From a virus, in IMG/VR virus record IMGVR_UViG_3300042549_007610, positions 1 to 36,885 of that record: a DNA stretch of 36,885 nt; one strand, given 5' to 3'. Position 1 is the first letter of the stretch; each line of letters opens with the position of its first letter. Of the stretch, positions 15,401 to 23,799 are shown one piece after another. Under the pieces are notes generated by a model, which saw nothing but the letters and a program-made list of their open reading frames with translations, was not told the origin of the DNA and searched no databases. Position numbers and translations under genes: made by a program.

Positions 15401-17070
15401 CCGGTGAACTTGATGGTCGCCGCCATGATGACGTCGCCGCTGTCCTCGGCCTCGCCGGCAAACCCGACGAACGGGTTGTTGAGCCCGGAGTACTGCAGGC
15501 CGGTCGACGTGCCGCGCACCTCTTCTTCGCCCTCGTCGCCGCGCACGGGCGTCATCACGTCGAGGTCCTCGATGTCCGTCAGTGCAGACGCATACGTCGC
15601 GCGTCCGCGCAGGTCGGCGTCAATCGGCGTAACGTAATCGATGAGCTGCGCGCTGCCGCGGTCGATGGCCGTGATCTCGCGCGCGCCGAATCCGCTCGCG
15701 GCGATGTCCTGCCCGCTGTCGTCGATGACGTAGCGCCCCACGTCGACGAGCGTGCCGTCGAGCCCGCTGCGCAACGCGATGGTCGCGCCGTCCACCAGAT
15801 GCGTCACGGCCGCAAGCGCCGACCCGCCGCCGCTCAGCGATTCGTCGGCCAGCGTCACGCGCAGGCTGTCGGCTGCGTCGCTGACCTGGTGCAGCTCCCA
15901 TGCGCGCAGCCAGTCGTTCAGCGGCGACGACTGCGCAGCCGACGGCGCCTGCAGCTGCGTGACGGTCGACGAATACGCGCGCATGTTGCCGGCGTAGACG
16001 AGCACGGTCGGGCTGTCGGCGCGCATGAGCAGCGTGCCGCGCAGCGACGCCGACGTCAGCCACGACGACAGCTCGCCAAACGACCAGTTCTCCCCGTCGG
16101 CGCTGACGAGCGCGAGATCCCACGCAGCCGCCTCGACCGTCGTCGTCTCGGTGATGCGCGACTGCCGCGCGAAACGGGCCGTGAGATACAGCGTGCCGTT
16201 GATCGCGGTAATGCTGTAGGGCATGAGCGAGAGCAGCGCGGCCTCGGGGTCGATCGGCGCGACCGGCCGCACGCTCGACTCGACGCCGTGCTGCACGGTC
16301 CACGACACCGCGCGCCCGCGCACCTGATCGGACGCGACGATCACGATGCGGTCGTCGACCGCCGCTGCTGTGACGTGGCAGGCGTACTTTGCGCCGCCGT
16401 ACCAGTCGCTGCTCCAGTTTGCGGCGTAGGCCGTCGTGAGCGGCATCTGGATCATGTTCGACAGCGCGTACGGCGCGCCGTCCGTGTCCAGCCACCAGAA
16501 GGTCAGGGTCGAGAGACCGCCCGTGAAATCGTGCGACCCGATGCAGACGATTGCGCCAAGCTCGGTCGGGCACACCGCCTCGACGCGCTGCACGAGCGAC
16601 GTTGAGGCAAACGCCGCGCCGCCGAAGATCGTACCGAAATCCGCAAGCGTGACGGTGACCGGGTTGGTTGTGTCGGTGAGCTGCGCGCGTCGCACCTGCA
16701 CGCCGAGCGCGTCGTGGTCGGCCGTATACAGCCACGTCTGCCCGTTCGCAAGCGTGACCAGCCCCGGGCGCATGCAGCGGCCGGCGACCGTCGTTGCACT
16801 GGTCGACGACAGCGCGTAGTCCGCCGCGGTCGTCGTGTCGATGATGCGCACGCGGTGCACGCCTGTCGTGCTTGTCCACGACGCATACGCCAGTACCCCC
16901 GACGACCGCATGGCGTACGACTGCGGGATGGCCGTGTCGACGGCCGCGTTGGTTTGCGACGAGAGCTGCCCGAACGACCAGACCTCGCGGCGCGCGGTGA
17001 CGTCGTGCGACCATTTGACGACCGGCTGCCGCTCGGCCGTCGAGAGTGCGCCCGAAATGGTCCGGCTCAT
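12421..17070 (-). CDS. tail tip / baseplate hub protein, 1549 aa
   Basis: ATG 17070 overlaps the preceding stop; upstream in-frame codons have no better start. The length and position (after the tape measure and one small gene, before the fibre) match the tail-tip or central hub proteins of siphophages. The N-terminal part is beta-rich with repeated strand patterns (VWSFGQLSSQ and later NWSFGELSSW look like a repeat). The middle has a lectin-like, concanavalin-type stretch (TEYDVVMRVFGRRVQLYAKP and DRVSVEINGQPLWVFDLS). The C terminus (EEFRQPRTLEGGGFLEVQPE onward) resembles hub domains that close the tail tube. No peptidase motif is obvious. Function is inferred from order and size. Confidence 0.8.
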   Translation of the reverse strand: MSRTISGALSTAERQPVVKWSHDVTARREVWSFGQLSSQTNAAVDTAIPQSYAMRSSGVLAYASWTSTTGVHRVRIIDTTTAADYALSSTSATTVAGRCMRPGLVTLANGQTWLYTADHDALGVQVRRAQLTDTTNPVTVTLADFGTIFGGAAFASTSLVQRVEAVCPTELGAIVCIGSHDFTGGLSTLTFWWLDTDGAPYALSNMIQMPLTTAYAANWSSDWYGGAKYACHVTAAAVDDRIVIVASDQVRGRAVSWTVQHGVESSVRPVAPIDPEAALLSLMPYSITAINGTLYLTARFARQSRITETTTVEAAAWDLALVSADGENWSFGELSSWLTSASLRGTLLMRADSPTVLVYAGNMRAYSSTVTQLQAPSAAQSSPLNDWLRAWELHQVSDAADSLRVTLADESLSGGGSALAAVTHLVDGATIALRSGLDGTLVDVGRYVIDDSGQDIAASGFGAREITAIDRGSAQLIDYVTPIDADLRGRATYASALTDIEDLDVMTPVRGDEGEEEVRGTSTGLQYSGLNNPFVGFAGEAEDSGDVIMAATIKFTGANTCALSSVGFIFGANREGGGNVMLMPKANAWTGYTQTKPRVRALSLKAVDPDQPQKDDTGWNMGERVNALWAAISAGAIRTEAVSGTYVTEPAWTADADTEYDVVMRVFGRRVQLYAKPRVTAAATIAASSAYALVSEFLFDYRAQRSQTGRDSIGIAISTDVAGSTEWFQQAKYGDIRAQLSNASNNDSFSRLYQTGQRSTTSGTVINNLASTAALAVGMRVRLVAPVADTIATIVTVQPSSITTDANLNVWDNGGTLVNNYSIDVYLLSVGDTSGTADSGGSRETAIGGTVVTTDQGTVKLSTISYGRAIFISEDNTAASIRAIGTDGQVHQIYSRSPSTYGAWDDTNPLPSGASGYGGSAPSAWRMVYHHGRFFDGAASAVGIPDGTSTPQYMIAGKERMRYLQVSFAKRGVYPGDAANNHTWVIMPAYYAPLPSISAGSTQLRNWRDASGNQPGDDLGLIPNAAGLLAEIVSRSNSSNADPVDAVYRVASATYISSPTTSSTSYVTLDAPYPSPIIGVATSGSAVTRQGDMLVLSGRAQDGTAKERHDADAPVLYLPRNTDGSVNGVTVSHLAAWSGRVVTVEDAVRRLAAQAGMRDAAFRNDHTTPTSDASLTLTTTPQSAPARASASNFVLRARVHIGGNSTSGTGDAGVTSRKRLQIDFRSYYRLTIEQYATAADYAAGRAGNIRIGLATTSATVTAAADGIRWLAQTPGIPVTARNLAGSVSGTSPNYTLTEDTTRLVDLMVAVQDDRVSVEINGQPLWVFDLSRIPFRSYAAGPVQLSYSTSPGSYTSTWRLVELCDEITSRYTMREGGTAASAIAALTQSRHIRSRATPTGGIEWSRFWARDNAGTMGDNVLRVRSGFDGRSKRGHLKVNGATSGEYLDEAFIRNYGYRFGASDNDTATSYSLAAADAQLLAREAEEFRQPRTLEGGGFLEVQPEDQITVTTDAGGDRPTINETLAVTSARLYTTDDLRAVRGSYEARVTA

Positions 17071-17477
17071 GCGTAGGCCTCCAGCGTGATCGAGACGAGG
17101 TACCAGCCCTCGGCCCCGTCCATGAGCGCAGGGAGCGCCGGCGCCGGGTCCCACGTGGATGTCCACAGCACGTCGCGCGTCGTGCCGTACGGGTCCTGGT
17201 ATTTGAGCTTGCGCGCGGCGACGGTGCTCGCGAAGCGGATCGCGCGCAAAGCCGACAGCGAAAAATAGTTTGTGTCGGACTCGGTCTCGCGCACGTAGCA
17301 GTCCATCGTGTAGGTCGGCAGGTCGATGTCGAGCGCGCCGTAGCGCTTGGCGTTCAGGGTGATCTCGGTGGCGATCTGCGTGCCGCTCGTCTGCCGATAC
17401 GACTGCTGGAACACGCGCACGCGCTTGCCGCCGCCGATCGCGCCCGTGCCGGAGAGGATGATGTATGCGTATGCCAT
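17067..17477 (-). CDS. minor tail protein, 136 aa
   Basis: ATG 17477 directly follows the tape measure stop (TAGATG), and the stop overlaps the next ATG. The protein is beta-rich with Tyr and Arg (MAYAYIILSGTGAIGGGKRV, YRQTSGTQIATEITLNAKRY, ending GWYLVSITLEAYA). By position it corresponds to the small distal-tail or tail-tip proteins found between tape measure and hub in siphophages. I recognise no specific family. It may form the ring that joins the tube to the tip. Confidence 0.75.
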   Translation of the reverse strand: MAYAYIILSGTGAIGGGKRVRVFQQSYRQTSGTQIATEITLNAKRYGALDIDLPTYTMDCYVRETESDTNYFSLSALRAIRFASTVAARKLKYQDPYGTTRDVLWTSTWDPAPALPALMDGAEGWYLVSITLEAYA

Positions 17478-19658
17478 CTAGCGGTAGCTCCTGCGCTGGT
17501 TGCCGCGCACGCCGCGCACGGTCGTGTCGTCTGTCATCGCCGTCGCGAGCACGCGGCCGTTAAACACGACGTTGACCGAGGATCGCCCGCCGACCTTCCT
17601 GCCGCCCCCGCCGTCGCCCCCGTAGTCGCCGTCGCTGCCTGTGGTCCCCGTACTGCCGGCGCTGCCCGTGCTGCCGGTCCCGCCGGTGGCTCCGCGCGGC
17701 GTGCCCACGGGCGGGTTGCCGCCGTAGAGCGCCGCCCACACGGCCGCGAGCTGGTCCATGCCGAGCACCTCGACGTTGAGCCGCACGGTGCGGTTCTGCA
17801 TCGCGCTCCAGCGCGTGTGTGCGTCGAGCAGATCGTCTGCGCCGATGATCTGCATGCCCAGCGTCACGGTCTTGCTCGGCAGCGTGTTGATGCCCTTCGA
17901 CAAGTCCTGCACCTTCTCGATGGACTTTGCCGCCACGCCCTGAATCGCCTCGACGTCGGCCGCAAACTGCCCGGCGTACTGGCCGGCCTGATCCATCGCG
18001 CCCTTGTTGTCAAGCAGCCCGGCGCGCAGGCTCAGCAGCGTCGCGAGCGCGTCCTCCTGTGAAATGCTCCCGGCGTCGAGCGCCTTCATGACGCCCTTGA
18101 CCGCCGCTTCCTGCTGCAGCTGCGCAATCGTCGTCTCGCCCGTCGCGACCTTCCACGCCATCTGGAAGCGCTGGCTTGCGCTCATGGGCTCGAGTGACTG
18201 CCCCATCGCGCTGCCGATGCCCTGCGTGCGCCGCTCGAGCTCCTGCTGGGCGTCGGCAAGCCCGCGCGTTTCGTCGGCGAGTCCACGTGTCGCGCGCGCT
18301 GCGCCTCCCGCGCTGGCCGTGCGGCCCTCGAAGCTGGCGTTGACCTGCTCGAGCCACGCGTTGAGCTGCGCGTCCGCGTCCGTCATCGAGCGCGTTGAAT
18401 TGAGCGCGCGCCTCTGCTCCATGTCCGTGTTTTGCAGCGCGCGCTGGCGGTCGGCGTAGGCCGTGTTGCCAAGCCGGATTTTCTGCAGCTGGACCTCGTT
18501 GCGGTCCATCCATTTCTGTTCGTCGTTGCCGAGCGCCGCGCCGGCGCTGCGCGTCTCGGCGATGCCGATCAGCCTGGCCGACTCGGCCGCCCGCAGCTGG
18601 CCGTATGCGACGTACGCACGCGCGGCCGCGAGTGCCGTCGCGTTGAGCGCGACCGTCGCGGTGTCCGTTGCGGACGCCACGTTCAGGGCCTCGGCTGCGT
18701 AGGCCGCCTGCACCTGCGTGCCGGCCAGCATGATGTTGTGCTGCGAAAATGCAGCCAGGCCGTACTCCTCTGTGTTGTTGAGCGCCTGCGCCAGCACGTC
18801 GATGAACGCACTGTAGGCCGGCACCACCTTGTCCGCAATCTGAATGCCGATGCGCTCCTGCGAGCGGCCGAGCCGGTCGAGGGCGTCATCGGCGCGGTTG
18901 GCGGCGGCGACCATCGAATCGTCCATGACGAGACCCGCCTTGGCGAGCTCCGCAGAATACTGCGCCAGCGCCTCGCTGCCCTGCGACAGGATCGGGATCA
19001 TCGCTTCGCCCTGCCTGCCGAACATCTCCATCGCGAGCGCGGCTTTCTCCGGCCCGTCCGGCATCGCCTTGAACCGGTCGGCCAGCTTCATCAGCTCCGT
19101 CTGCACGTTGGCCGTCGGGCCCTGCATCTCAAAGACGGTGCGCGAGAATCGCGACATCGAGGAGCGGAAACTCTCGAACGAAATCTCGTTCTCCTCGGCG
19201 ATGCGCGCAAGCGCCGACAGTTCTGTCGCGGCCATGCCGGTGCTCTGTTGCAACTTGCCGATGGCCACGCCGGTGTCGATAAATTTGGTGACGGTCCGCT
19301 GCAGCGCGCCGATGGCCGCAGCTGCCGCGCCGGCAAGCGCCATGCCGAAGCCCGCGCCGATCGTCGCGCCGATGCCCGGGCCAAGAGACCCCTTGAACGA
19401 GTCGGCCATGCTCTGCGCCTCGCCGGCAACGGCGGTCTTGGCAGACGCGAATGCATTGCGCAATCCGCCCGCTGCGGACTGCGCAGCGCCGGCGACCTTC
19501 TGGCCAAGGCCATCGAACGCCGTGCCGATCTGCGTGCCCGCCTGCCCTGCACTGGCCGCGGTCTGCCGCAGGCTTGCCGACAGCTGCCGCAGGCCGTTGA
19601 TCGCCTCGGTCACACTGATGTTGACCGAGCCCTCGACGCTGCCGATGCGTGTTGCCAT
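17478..19658 (-). CDS. tape measure protein, 726 aa
   Basis: The 726-residue protein starts next to the stop of the chaperone fusion. It has the features of tape measures: an N-terminal helical region of small residues (QTAASAGQAGTQIGTAFDG), hydrophobic segments (IGATIGAGFGMALAGAAAAA), the motif region FIDTGVAIGKLQQSTGMAAT, long coiled-coil helices, and a Gly-rich loop near the C terminus. It sets tail length and helps DNA cross the membrane. By the usual rule of about 0.15 nm per residue the tail would be about 110 nm. No lytic domain is visible. It follows the frameshifted chaperone gene, as in lambda (G-T-H). Confidence 0.92.
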   Translation of the reverse strand: MATRIGSVEGSVNISVTEAINGLRQLSASLRQTAASAGQAGTQIGTAFDGLGQKVAGAAQSAAGGLRNAFASAKTAVAGEAQSMADSFKGSLGPGIGATIGAGFGMALAGAAAAAIGALQRTVTKFIDTGVAIGKLQQSTGMAATELSALARIAEENEISFESFRSSMSRFSRTVFEMQGPTANVQTELMKLADRFKAMPDGPEKAALAMEMFGRQGEAMIPILSQGSEALAQYSAELAKAGLVMDDSMVAAANRADDALDRLGRSQERIGIQIADKVVPAYSAFIDVLAQALNNTEEYGLAAFSQHNIMLAGTQVQAAYAAEALNVASATDTATVALNATALAAARAYVAYGQLRAAESARLIGIAETRSAGAALGNDEQKWMDRNEVQLQKIRLGNTAYADRQRALQNTDMEQRRALNSTRSMTDADAQLNAWLEQVNASFEGRTASAGGAARATRGLADETRGLADAQQELERRTQGIGSAMGQSLEPMSASQRFQMAWKVATGETTIAQLQQEAAVKGVMKALDAGSISQEDALATLLSLRAGLLDNKGAMDQAGQYAGQFAADVEAIQGVAAKSIEKVQDLSKGINTLPSKTVTLGMQIIGADDLLDAHTRWSAMQNRTVRLNVEVLGMDQLAAVWAALYGGNPPVGTPRGATGGTGSTGSAGSTGTTGSDGDYGGDGGGGRKVGGRSSVNVVFNGRVLATAMTDDTTVRGVRGNQRRSYR

Positions 19659-20284
19659 CTACCACACTCCTGAGTCCGGTATGGCCATGCGCCGTACCGG
19701 GAGACTGCCGGGCACGCTGTAGCGCTGCTGCGGCTGCGCGGCCTCGCTCGGCTGCACACTGACAGACGCGAGCACCGCGACGTCGAACTGATACGCCAGC
19801 CTCGACGAGCGAATGCCGACGATCTGCGACGGCCGCTGCCCGTACGTCTGCGCGACCATGTGCAGCGTCGTCACGTGGTCGCGTTGCCTAAAAAATTGTA
19901 GAGACCGACCGGCGTCGAGTTGACATAGTTCACGACCGAAAGCTTTTCGTCGGCCGTCATCTCGCCGAGGCCGATCTCGTCGTCCGAATCCGAGACGCCG
20001 TCCACGACGCGCGGCTCGGTGATGACCACGCGACAAATCGCCTCGACCGCGTCCATGTAGCGCACGGCGTCGGTGATCGTCATCGTGCCCGCGCTGAAGA
20101 TTTCTTCAACCGTCGGCAGCAGCGGCTGCGGGATGTGCCCGGCGCGCACGAGGTCGATCAGCGTGGCGCGGCGCACGCGCAGCACCAGGCCGGACGCTGT
20201 GGTGAGCAGCTTGCCGGCCCGGCGCTCCCTGCGCCACGTGCGCCGCTTGTCGGCCGCCTGCGCGCTCAGCTCCTTGTCATCCAT
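19659..20284 (-). CDS. tail assembly chaperone, -1 frameshift fusion (G-T type)
   Basis: The fusion uses the upstream frame from 20284 through TTA 19891-19889, slips back one base, and continues in the overlapping frame to the stop at 19659, giving about 208 residues. The added part (HMVAQTYGQRPSQIVGIRSS, then LAYQFDVAVLASVSV) looks like the T domain of lambda-type tail chaperones, which recruits the tail tube protein while the G part coats the tape measure. The downstream frame has no ribosome binding site of its own, and its 5' portion overlaps the upstream gene, as expected for frameshift expression. Its stop lies directly before the tape measure ATG. Confidence 0.85.
19871..20284 (-). CDS. 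tail assembly chaperone, unshifted product (G-like)
   Basis: 137 residues from ATG 20284, three bases after the tail tube gene stop. The N terminus is basic (KRRTWRRERRAGKLLTTASG), the middle helical (TITDAVRYMDAVEAICRVVI), and an acidic region (DSDDEIGLGEMTADEKLSVV) leads to VGLYNFLGNATT, where the slippery site lies near the end. It is the product made when ribosomes do not frameshift and is expected to be in excess over the fusion. Identity rests on the position between tail tube and tape measure genes and on the frameshift signal. Confidence 0.85.
   Translation of the reverse strand: MDDKELSAQAADKRRTWRRERRAGKLLTTASGLVLRVRRATLIDLVRAGHIPQPLLPTVEEIFSAGTMTITDAVRYMDAVEAICRVVITEPRVVDGVSDSDDEIGLGEMTADEKLSVVNYVNSTPVGLYNFLGNATT
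19889..19895 (-). promoter_or_regulatory. -1 ribosomal frameshift slippery site
   Basis: Reading the minus strand, T TTT TTA sits in the exact zero frame (AAT TTT TTA GGC) of the chaperone gene, matching the X XXY YYZ rule. Shifting by -1 enters a frame that stays open to 19659. It is an A/T island in very GC-rich DNA. Confidence 0.88.
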
Positions 20285-20287
20285 AGG

Positions 20288-20809
20288 CTACGCCGGCAGC
20301 GCCGCTGCGGTTTCGTTGGCGACGATCTCGGCTACCTTGTCGGACGCCGACGAGTCGGGAATCGCGACAAGTTTGCACTTGGTGACCGCGAACGACCCTT
20401 CTTTGAATTCGCCGTCGATTTCGGTGACCTTGCACTTGAAGAACTTCACGTGCAAATCGTCCGTGCTCTCGCCAAGGATTTTGCCGTAGACCGCCAGATA
20501 CGGGAACGAATCGCCGCCGGTCAGCGGCATCGTGCCCACCTCGGCCGCGCCCGTGCCGGTCGTCGTGATCGTGCGGCCGGTCAGCGCCGCGTAGAAATCC
20601 AGATCCATGCCGCCCGCTTCGAACTCGAGCTCCATGTGCGTCATGTATGTCTTGGTGGCGACCACGCGGTCGTTGCCCATCAGGTTGGCGCTCGTGATCG
20701 ACTCCTTGAATTTCAGCGTCTGCGCGGCGCGGTTTGCGACGCTGGCGGCGCTGCCGTTCTTCACGCGCACCTCGCGGCACCCGTAGGGGTAATTGGAAAA
20801 CGTCGGCAT
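20288..20809 (-). CDS. major tail (tube) protein, 173 aa
   Basis: ATG 20809 follows GGAGG at a spacing of about 8 and lies just downstream of a terminator-like element. The 173-residue protein has the beta-sandwich pattern of siphophage tail tube proteins: a strand-rich middle (MTHMELEFEAGGMDLDFYAA), then FPYLAVYGKILGESTDDLHV, HVKFFKCKVTEIDGEF and a short C-terminal helix. It is followed by the frameshifted chaperone and the tape measure, the standard tail order. The strong ribosome binding site suits a highly made structural protein. Confidence 0.85.
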   Translation of the reverse strand: MPTFSNYPYGCREVRVKNGSAASVANRAAQTLKFKESITSANLMGNDRVVATKTYMTHMELEFEAGGMDLDFYAALTGRTITTTGTGAAEVGTMPLTGGDSFPYLAVYGKILGESTDDLHVKFFKCKVTEIDGEFKEGSFAVTKCKLVAIPDSSASDKVAEIVANETAAALPA

Positions 20810-20822
20810 GTGTGTGTCCTCC

Positions 20823-20870
20823 GGAAAACAAAAAAGCGGCGCTCGTCATTGAGCGCCGCACAAGCGGTTG
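20823..20870 (-). terminator. terminator-like element copy A (before tail tube gene)
   Basis: Minus strand: CAACCGCTTGT, then stem GCGGCGCTC / GAGCGCCGC (9 bp, loop AATGAC), then TTTTTTGTTTTCC. It lies only 13 bases before ATG 20809. The element recurs at 27689 and 31956; here one stem pair is G-C where the others have A-T. The leading CCGC could instead pair with the first GCGG of the stem. Confidence 0.85.
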
Positions 20871-20904
20871 ATATGTGGTTGTGCGCGGATTATCGCACGC
20901 GCCC

Positions 20905-21318
20905 CTACGCGCGCATGCGGGTCACGTTGTAGCGCTGCATCGCCATCGACGCGTTCAATGTGTCGTCCCACTGGTCGTTGACCTGATCGGCAAAGCGCAC
21001 CTCAAACGTCGCAGCGCCCACCTTGCTGCGCTGCAGCAGCGCGTAGACGAGCTGCATCGCCGCCTCGATCGCGTCGTAGCCCGTGCGCTGATAAAAGTAG
21101 ATCGCGACCGGCGTGCGCACGCTGTGCACGAACGGACCGTCCGGCACCTCGGTCTCCATGCGCACGACGGCGCACGGCTTGAGCTCGAGCGTCGTCGCGT
21201 CGAACGCGCTCGGCGTCGTCTGGCGGCTGATGATGTCCTTGTGGACGCCGCCCGTGAGCACGGCCATGATGCCGGCGTTGGCGGCGATGGCCGCGGCGAT
21301 GTCGTCCCGAATGGTCAT
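20905..21318 (-). CDS. tail completion/terminator-type protein, 137 aa
   Basis: ATG 21318 overlaps the preceding gene's stop. The protein starts with a helix (TIRDDIAAAIAANAGIMAVL), followed by a strand-rich core (KPCAVVRMETEVPDGPFVH, TPVAIYFYQRTGYDAIEAAM) and a C-terminal FEVRFADQVNDQWDDTLNA. This pattern and the place just before the tail tube gene fit the lambda gpU-like tail terminator class, which stops tube growth and joins the tail to the head. The family call is by position and general shape only. A terminator-like element follows it. Confidence 0.7.
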   Translation of the reverse strand: MTIRDDIAAAIAANAGIMAVLTGGVHKDIISRQTTPSAFDATTLELKPCAVVRMETEVPDGPFVHSVRTPVAIYFYQRTGYDAIEAAMQLVYALLQRSKVGAATFEVRFADQVNDQWDDTLNASMAMQRYNVTRMRA

Positions 21319-22508
21319 ACGCCCTCCTCGTCTACGTCCATGCGCTTGTCGATCGTGCGCTGGTCGCCGGTCAGCCAGGCATCCAGCGCGTCGATGGCGC
21401 GCGTGCCGCTCGGCATAGCCAGCACGTTGCCGGCCGGCGGCGACGCGCTCGACGACGTGAGCGCAGGCTCCATGCCGCGCCCGTATTTGGCCGAGTATGC
21501 ATCCATGTCCGGCCACGACTCGCCGCGCAGCCAGCCGCGCATGCGCGCGTCAAAATCATCCGCCTGCATGGTCACCGCCGTCGAAAAGCACAGGCAGTTG
21601 GGATGGATCGGCAGCGACACCTCGCCGATCGGGTAGATGCCCTTGCCGTCGCGGCCGTCGCGGATTATCTCGTCGCATATGTCCTCGACCGGGTGCTGCG
21701 GGTTGAGGTTGATCTGTTCCTCCTGCACCCACGGCTGGTCGCGGTACGTCGCCTGCGACGCCTCGTGGTGCACGCGGCTGATTTCCGTGCGCGCCGTGCG
21801 CAGCGCGTTATACGACACACCCTTCGGCTGGCACGGCGACGCGCCCATCGCCTGCGAGACGGGCGAGCCGCTCAGCAGGCCGGCCATGTTTCCGTCGGCG
21901 ATGTCGCTCTTGGTGAGGCCGAACAGGCGCGTGCGCGTCCAGCGCGGACAGTCTTGCCCCGCACCAAGAAACGACTCGAGCGAGCGCGCGATGTCCCACG
22001 CGCTCTTGCCCTGGCTGATGCCCTGATACAGCACGTTGCTGGCGCCGCCTCGCGCCTGCTGCGACGTGCGCCAGATCGTGTCCGACCAGTTGCGCCCAAA
22101 GCCGCGCGACGCCGCCTGCATGACGCTGGCAATCTGCGGCTGGAACACGTAGTCGACCTCTTCCTCTTCCTGCGTGATGCGCGCTCGCGCCTCGGTGATC
22201 GGGACGCCGCGCATCATGCGAGCGTGCATGCGGCGCATGGTCCCGAACGGCAGCGACGCCGCCTCTCGCCGCGCCGCGCGCGTGATCGCGACCCAGCGCC
22301 CGAGCGCGTCGTCGATGAGCCGGTTGATGCGCGGGCGAATGATGCCGAGCTCGAGGTCGCTCACCATGCCGTCCCGATCAGCGCGCTGCACGATGAGCGC
22401 CGACGCTTTGCGTGCGGCATCGCCGAACGCCTCGGTCACTGCGCCGATCGTGTAGAGCTGCAGACGCAGCAGCGCGATGTTCTGCTGCCGGTATTCCAGT
22501 CCCGCCAT
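21315..22508 (-). CDS. Mu gpF-like head morphogenesis protein, 397 aa
   Basis: ATG 22508 overlaps the portal stop. The C-terminal half carries the phage Mu protein F-like pattern: RTARTEISRVHHEASQATYR, a Trp (QPWVQEEQI), HPVEDICDEIIRDG, then PIGEVSLPIHPNCLCFS, where the conserved HPNCxC closes the domain. The N-terminal part is helical and binds the portal in related phages (SPP1 gp7 type). It is a minor head protein made in few copies. The usual arrangement directly after the portal is kept, although the portal itself is displaced relative to the capsid gene. Confidence 0.88.
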   Translation of the reverse strand: MAGLEYRQQNIALLRLQLYTIGAVTEAFGDAARKASALIVQRADRDGMVSDLELGIIRPRINRLIDDALGRWVAITRAARREAASLPFGTMRRMHARMMRGVPITEARARITQEEEEVDYVFQPQIASVMQAASRGFGRNWSDTIWRTSQQARGGASNVLYQGISQGKSAWDIARSLESFLGAGQDCPRWTRTRLFGLTKSDIADGNMAGLLSGSPVSQAMGASPCQPKGVSYNALRTARTEISRVHHEASQATYRDQPWVQEEQINLNPQHPVEDICDEIIRDGRDGKGIYPIGEVSLPIHPNCLCFSTAVTMQADDFDARMRGWLRGESWPDMDAYSAKYGRGMEPALTSSSASPPAGNVLAMPSGTRAIDALDAWLTGDQRTIDKRMDVDEEGV

Positions 22509-23797
22509 TACTGCCCTCCCATGGCCGCGGCGATGGCGCTCGGCATGGTCTCGGGCGGCGTCGGCGGTTCAGGGACGATGGCGTCGAGGCCCGGCATGAA
22601 GCGCGTGAGCATCGCGTGCACGGCGATAGGATCGTACCCCAGCGCCTGCAGCGCAAGGCCGGCCTCGGCCGCCGCCTTGAGATTGCCGGCCGTGAACGGC
22701 TGTTTGGCTTTCCACGCGATTTCGTAGTCAATCGACTCGGGCAGAATGCCGGCGAGCAGCCACTCGAGGTGCAGCATCGGCTCGACAATCTGCGCCTGCA
22801 GCCACTCGGTCATGCTCTCAAGCGTGCGCTCGTACTGCTGCTGCTGCTCGTCGAGCACGTCGCGGTTCAGGTCCTGCCCGTAGCCGAGCAGGCCGAGCGC
22901 GATCGGCGACGCCATGCCAAGCGTGCGCACGTGGTGCATCACGTCGTCGTACTGCGCGAGGTTCGAGTCGCCGTCGAGGCGCGTGATTGTGGAGTTGCCG
23001 AAGAAGTCGGTGACGGCGGCGTATGGGTCGTTGAGCGCGTCCTGGTTGGCCTTGCGGTAGCGTTCAACTTCCTGCTGCGACCCTTCGACGCGGTGCGAGT
23101 AGCGCAAACCGCTGCGCGACAGCCGGCGCACGGCCATGTTGCGCTCGCCGTCGTGCACGTATTTGGCCGTCTGCACGGCCGAGCCAAACATTGGGTTGCC
23201 GTAGCGCTCGCCGTCGTCGTGGTCCCAGCGCGCGTGGATGATCTGCCACCGCGCGAGCGGCACGGCGTCCTTCGGCAGCGCGTCGCCGGCCATCATGGGC
23301 GTGTCGCCGATCCAGTAAAACGCGCGGCTCGGATCGTCAAACTGATCGAGGCTGTTGGAGCTGCGAATGATCTCGAGCGTCGGCTTGCGCGTCACGGCTG
23401 CGATCTGCCCCTGCGCGTCCACGCCGATCTCGAGGAACAGATCCCCGTCGACGAAGCACAGCCGCGTCCAGTCGTCGAGGCGCGACGTGAGTTTCAGCCG
23501 CTGTTCCTGCGCTGCGGCGATGTCGGCCGCGCGCTGGTCTCCGCGCACCGTCACGGTGTAGCCGCCTTTGACGACGTCGGCGCTGACCGACTTCAGAATG
23601 CGCCGGATGCGCGCGTCAGTGCGATACAGCTCGCGGCATTCGCGAATCACGGACGCACGCGCGCGCGAAATCGAGAAGCGATCGCTCGACAGCGACGGCA
23701 TCGACGCAGGCTGCGGCGTATCGTCGAGCGTCGTGCGTGTGCGCGTCGTGGCGCTGGTGCGCCCCAGCAGACGGGCGATGGTGTCAGTCAGTGCCAC
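22508..23797 (-). CDS. portal protein, 429 aa
   Basis: 429 residues, within the normal range of siphophage portals. Recognisable parts are the N-terminal ISRARASVIRECRELYRTDA, ILKSVSADVVKGGYTVTV, the wing strands, the stem-like IDQ-rich helical part with MASPIALGLLGYGQDLNRDV followed by EQQQQYERTLESMTEWLQAQ (the typical portal pattern of a loop plus long helix), and the C-terminal ESIDYEIAWKAKQPFTAGNL. It forms the dodecameric DNA gate and docks the terminase. In most siphophages it lies directly after the large terminase; here the capsid gene and connector genes come between, which is unusual. Confidence 0.88.
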   Translation of the reverse strand: MALTDTIARLLGRTSATTRTRTTLDDTPQPASMPSLSSDRFSISRARASVIRECRELYRTDARIRRILKSVSADVVKGGYTVTVRGDQRAADIAAAQEQRLKLTSRLDDWTRLCFVDGDLFLEIGVDAQGQIAAVTRKPTLEIIRSSNSLDQFDDPSRAFYWIGDTPMMAGDALPKDAVPLARWQIIHARWDHDDGERYGNPMFGSAVQTAKYVHDGERNMAVRRLSRSGLRYSHRVEGSQQEVERYRKANQDALNDPYAAVTDFFGNSTITRLDGDSNLAQYDDVMHHVRTLGMASPIALGLLGYGQDLNRDVLDEQQQQYERTLESMTEWLQAQIVEPMLHLEWLLAGILPESIDYEIAWKAKQPFTAGNLKAAAEAGLALQALGYDPIAVHAMLTRFMPGLDAIVPEPPTPPETMPSAIAAAMGGQ

Positions 23798-23799
23798 GG

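Noticed and set aside
12370-16605. Long plus-strand reading frames opposite the tail genes
   Set aside because: They are Arg/Ala-rich mirror frames produced by high GC content, without ribosome binding sites or folds; the minus-strand frames carry the recognisable tail proteins.
20836-20859. Insertion-sequence ends for the three 47-48-bp repeated elements
   Set aside because: There is no transposase, no target duplication, and all three are oriented the same way just before late genes; a transcriptional or RNA role fits better.
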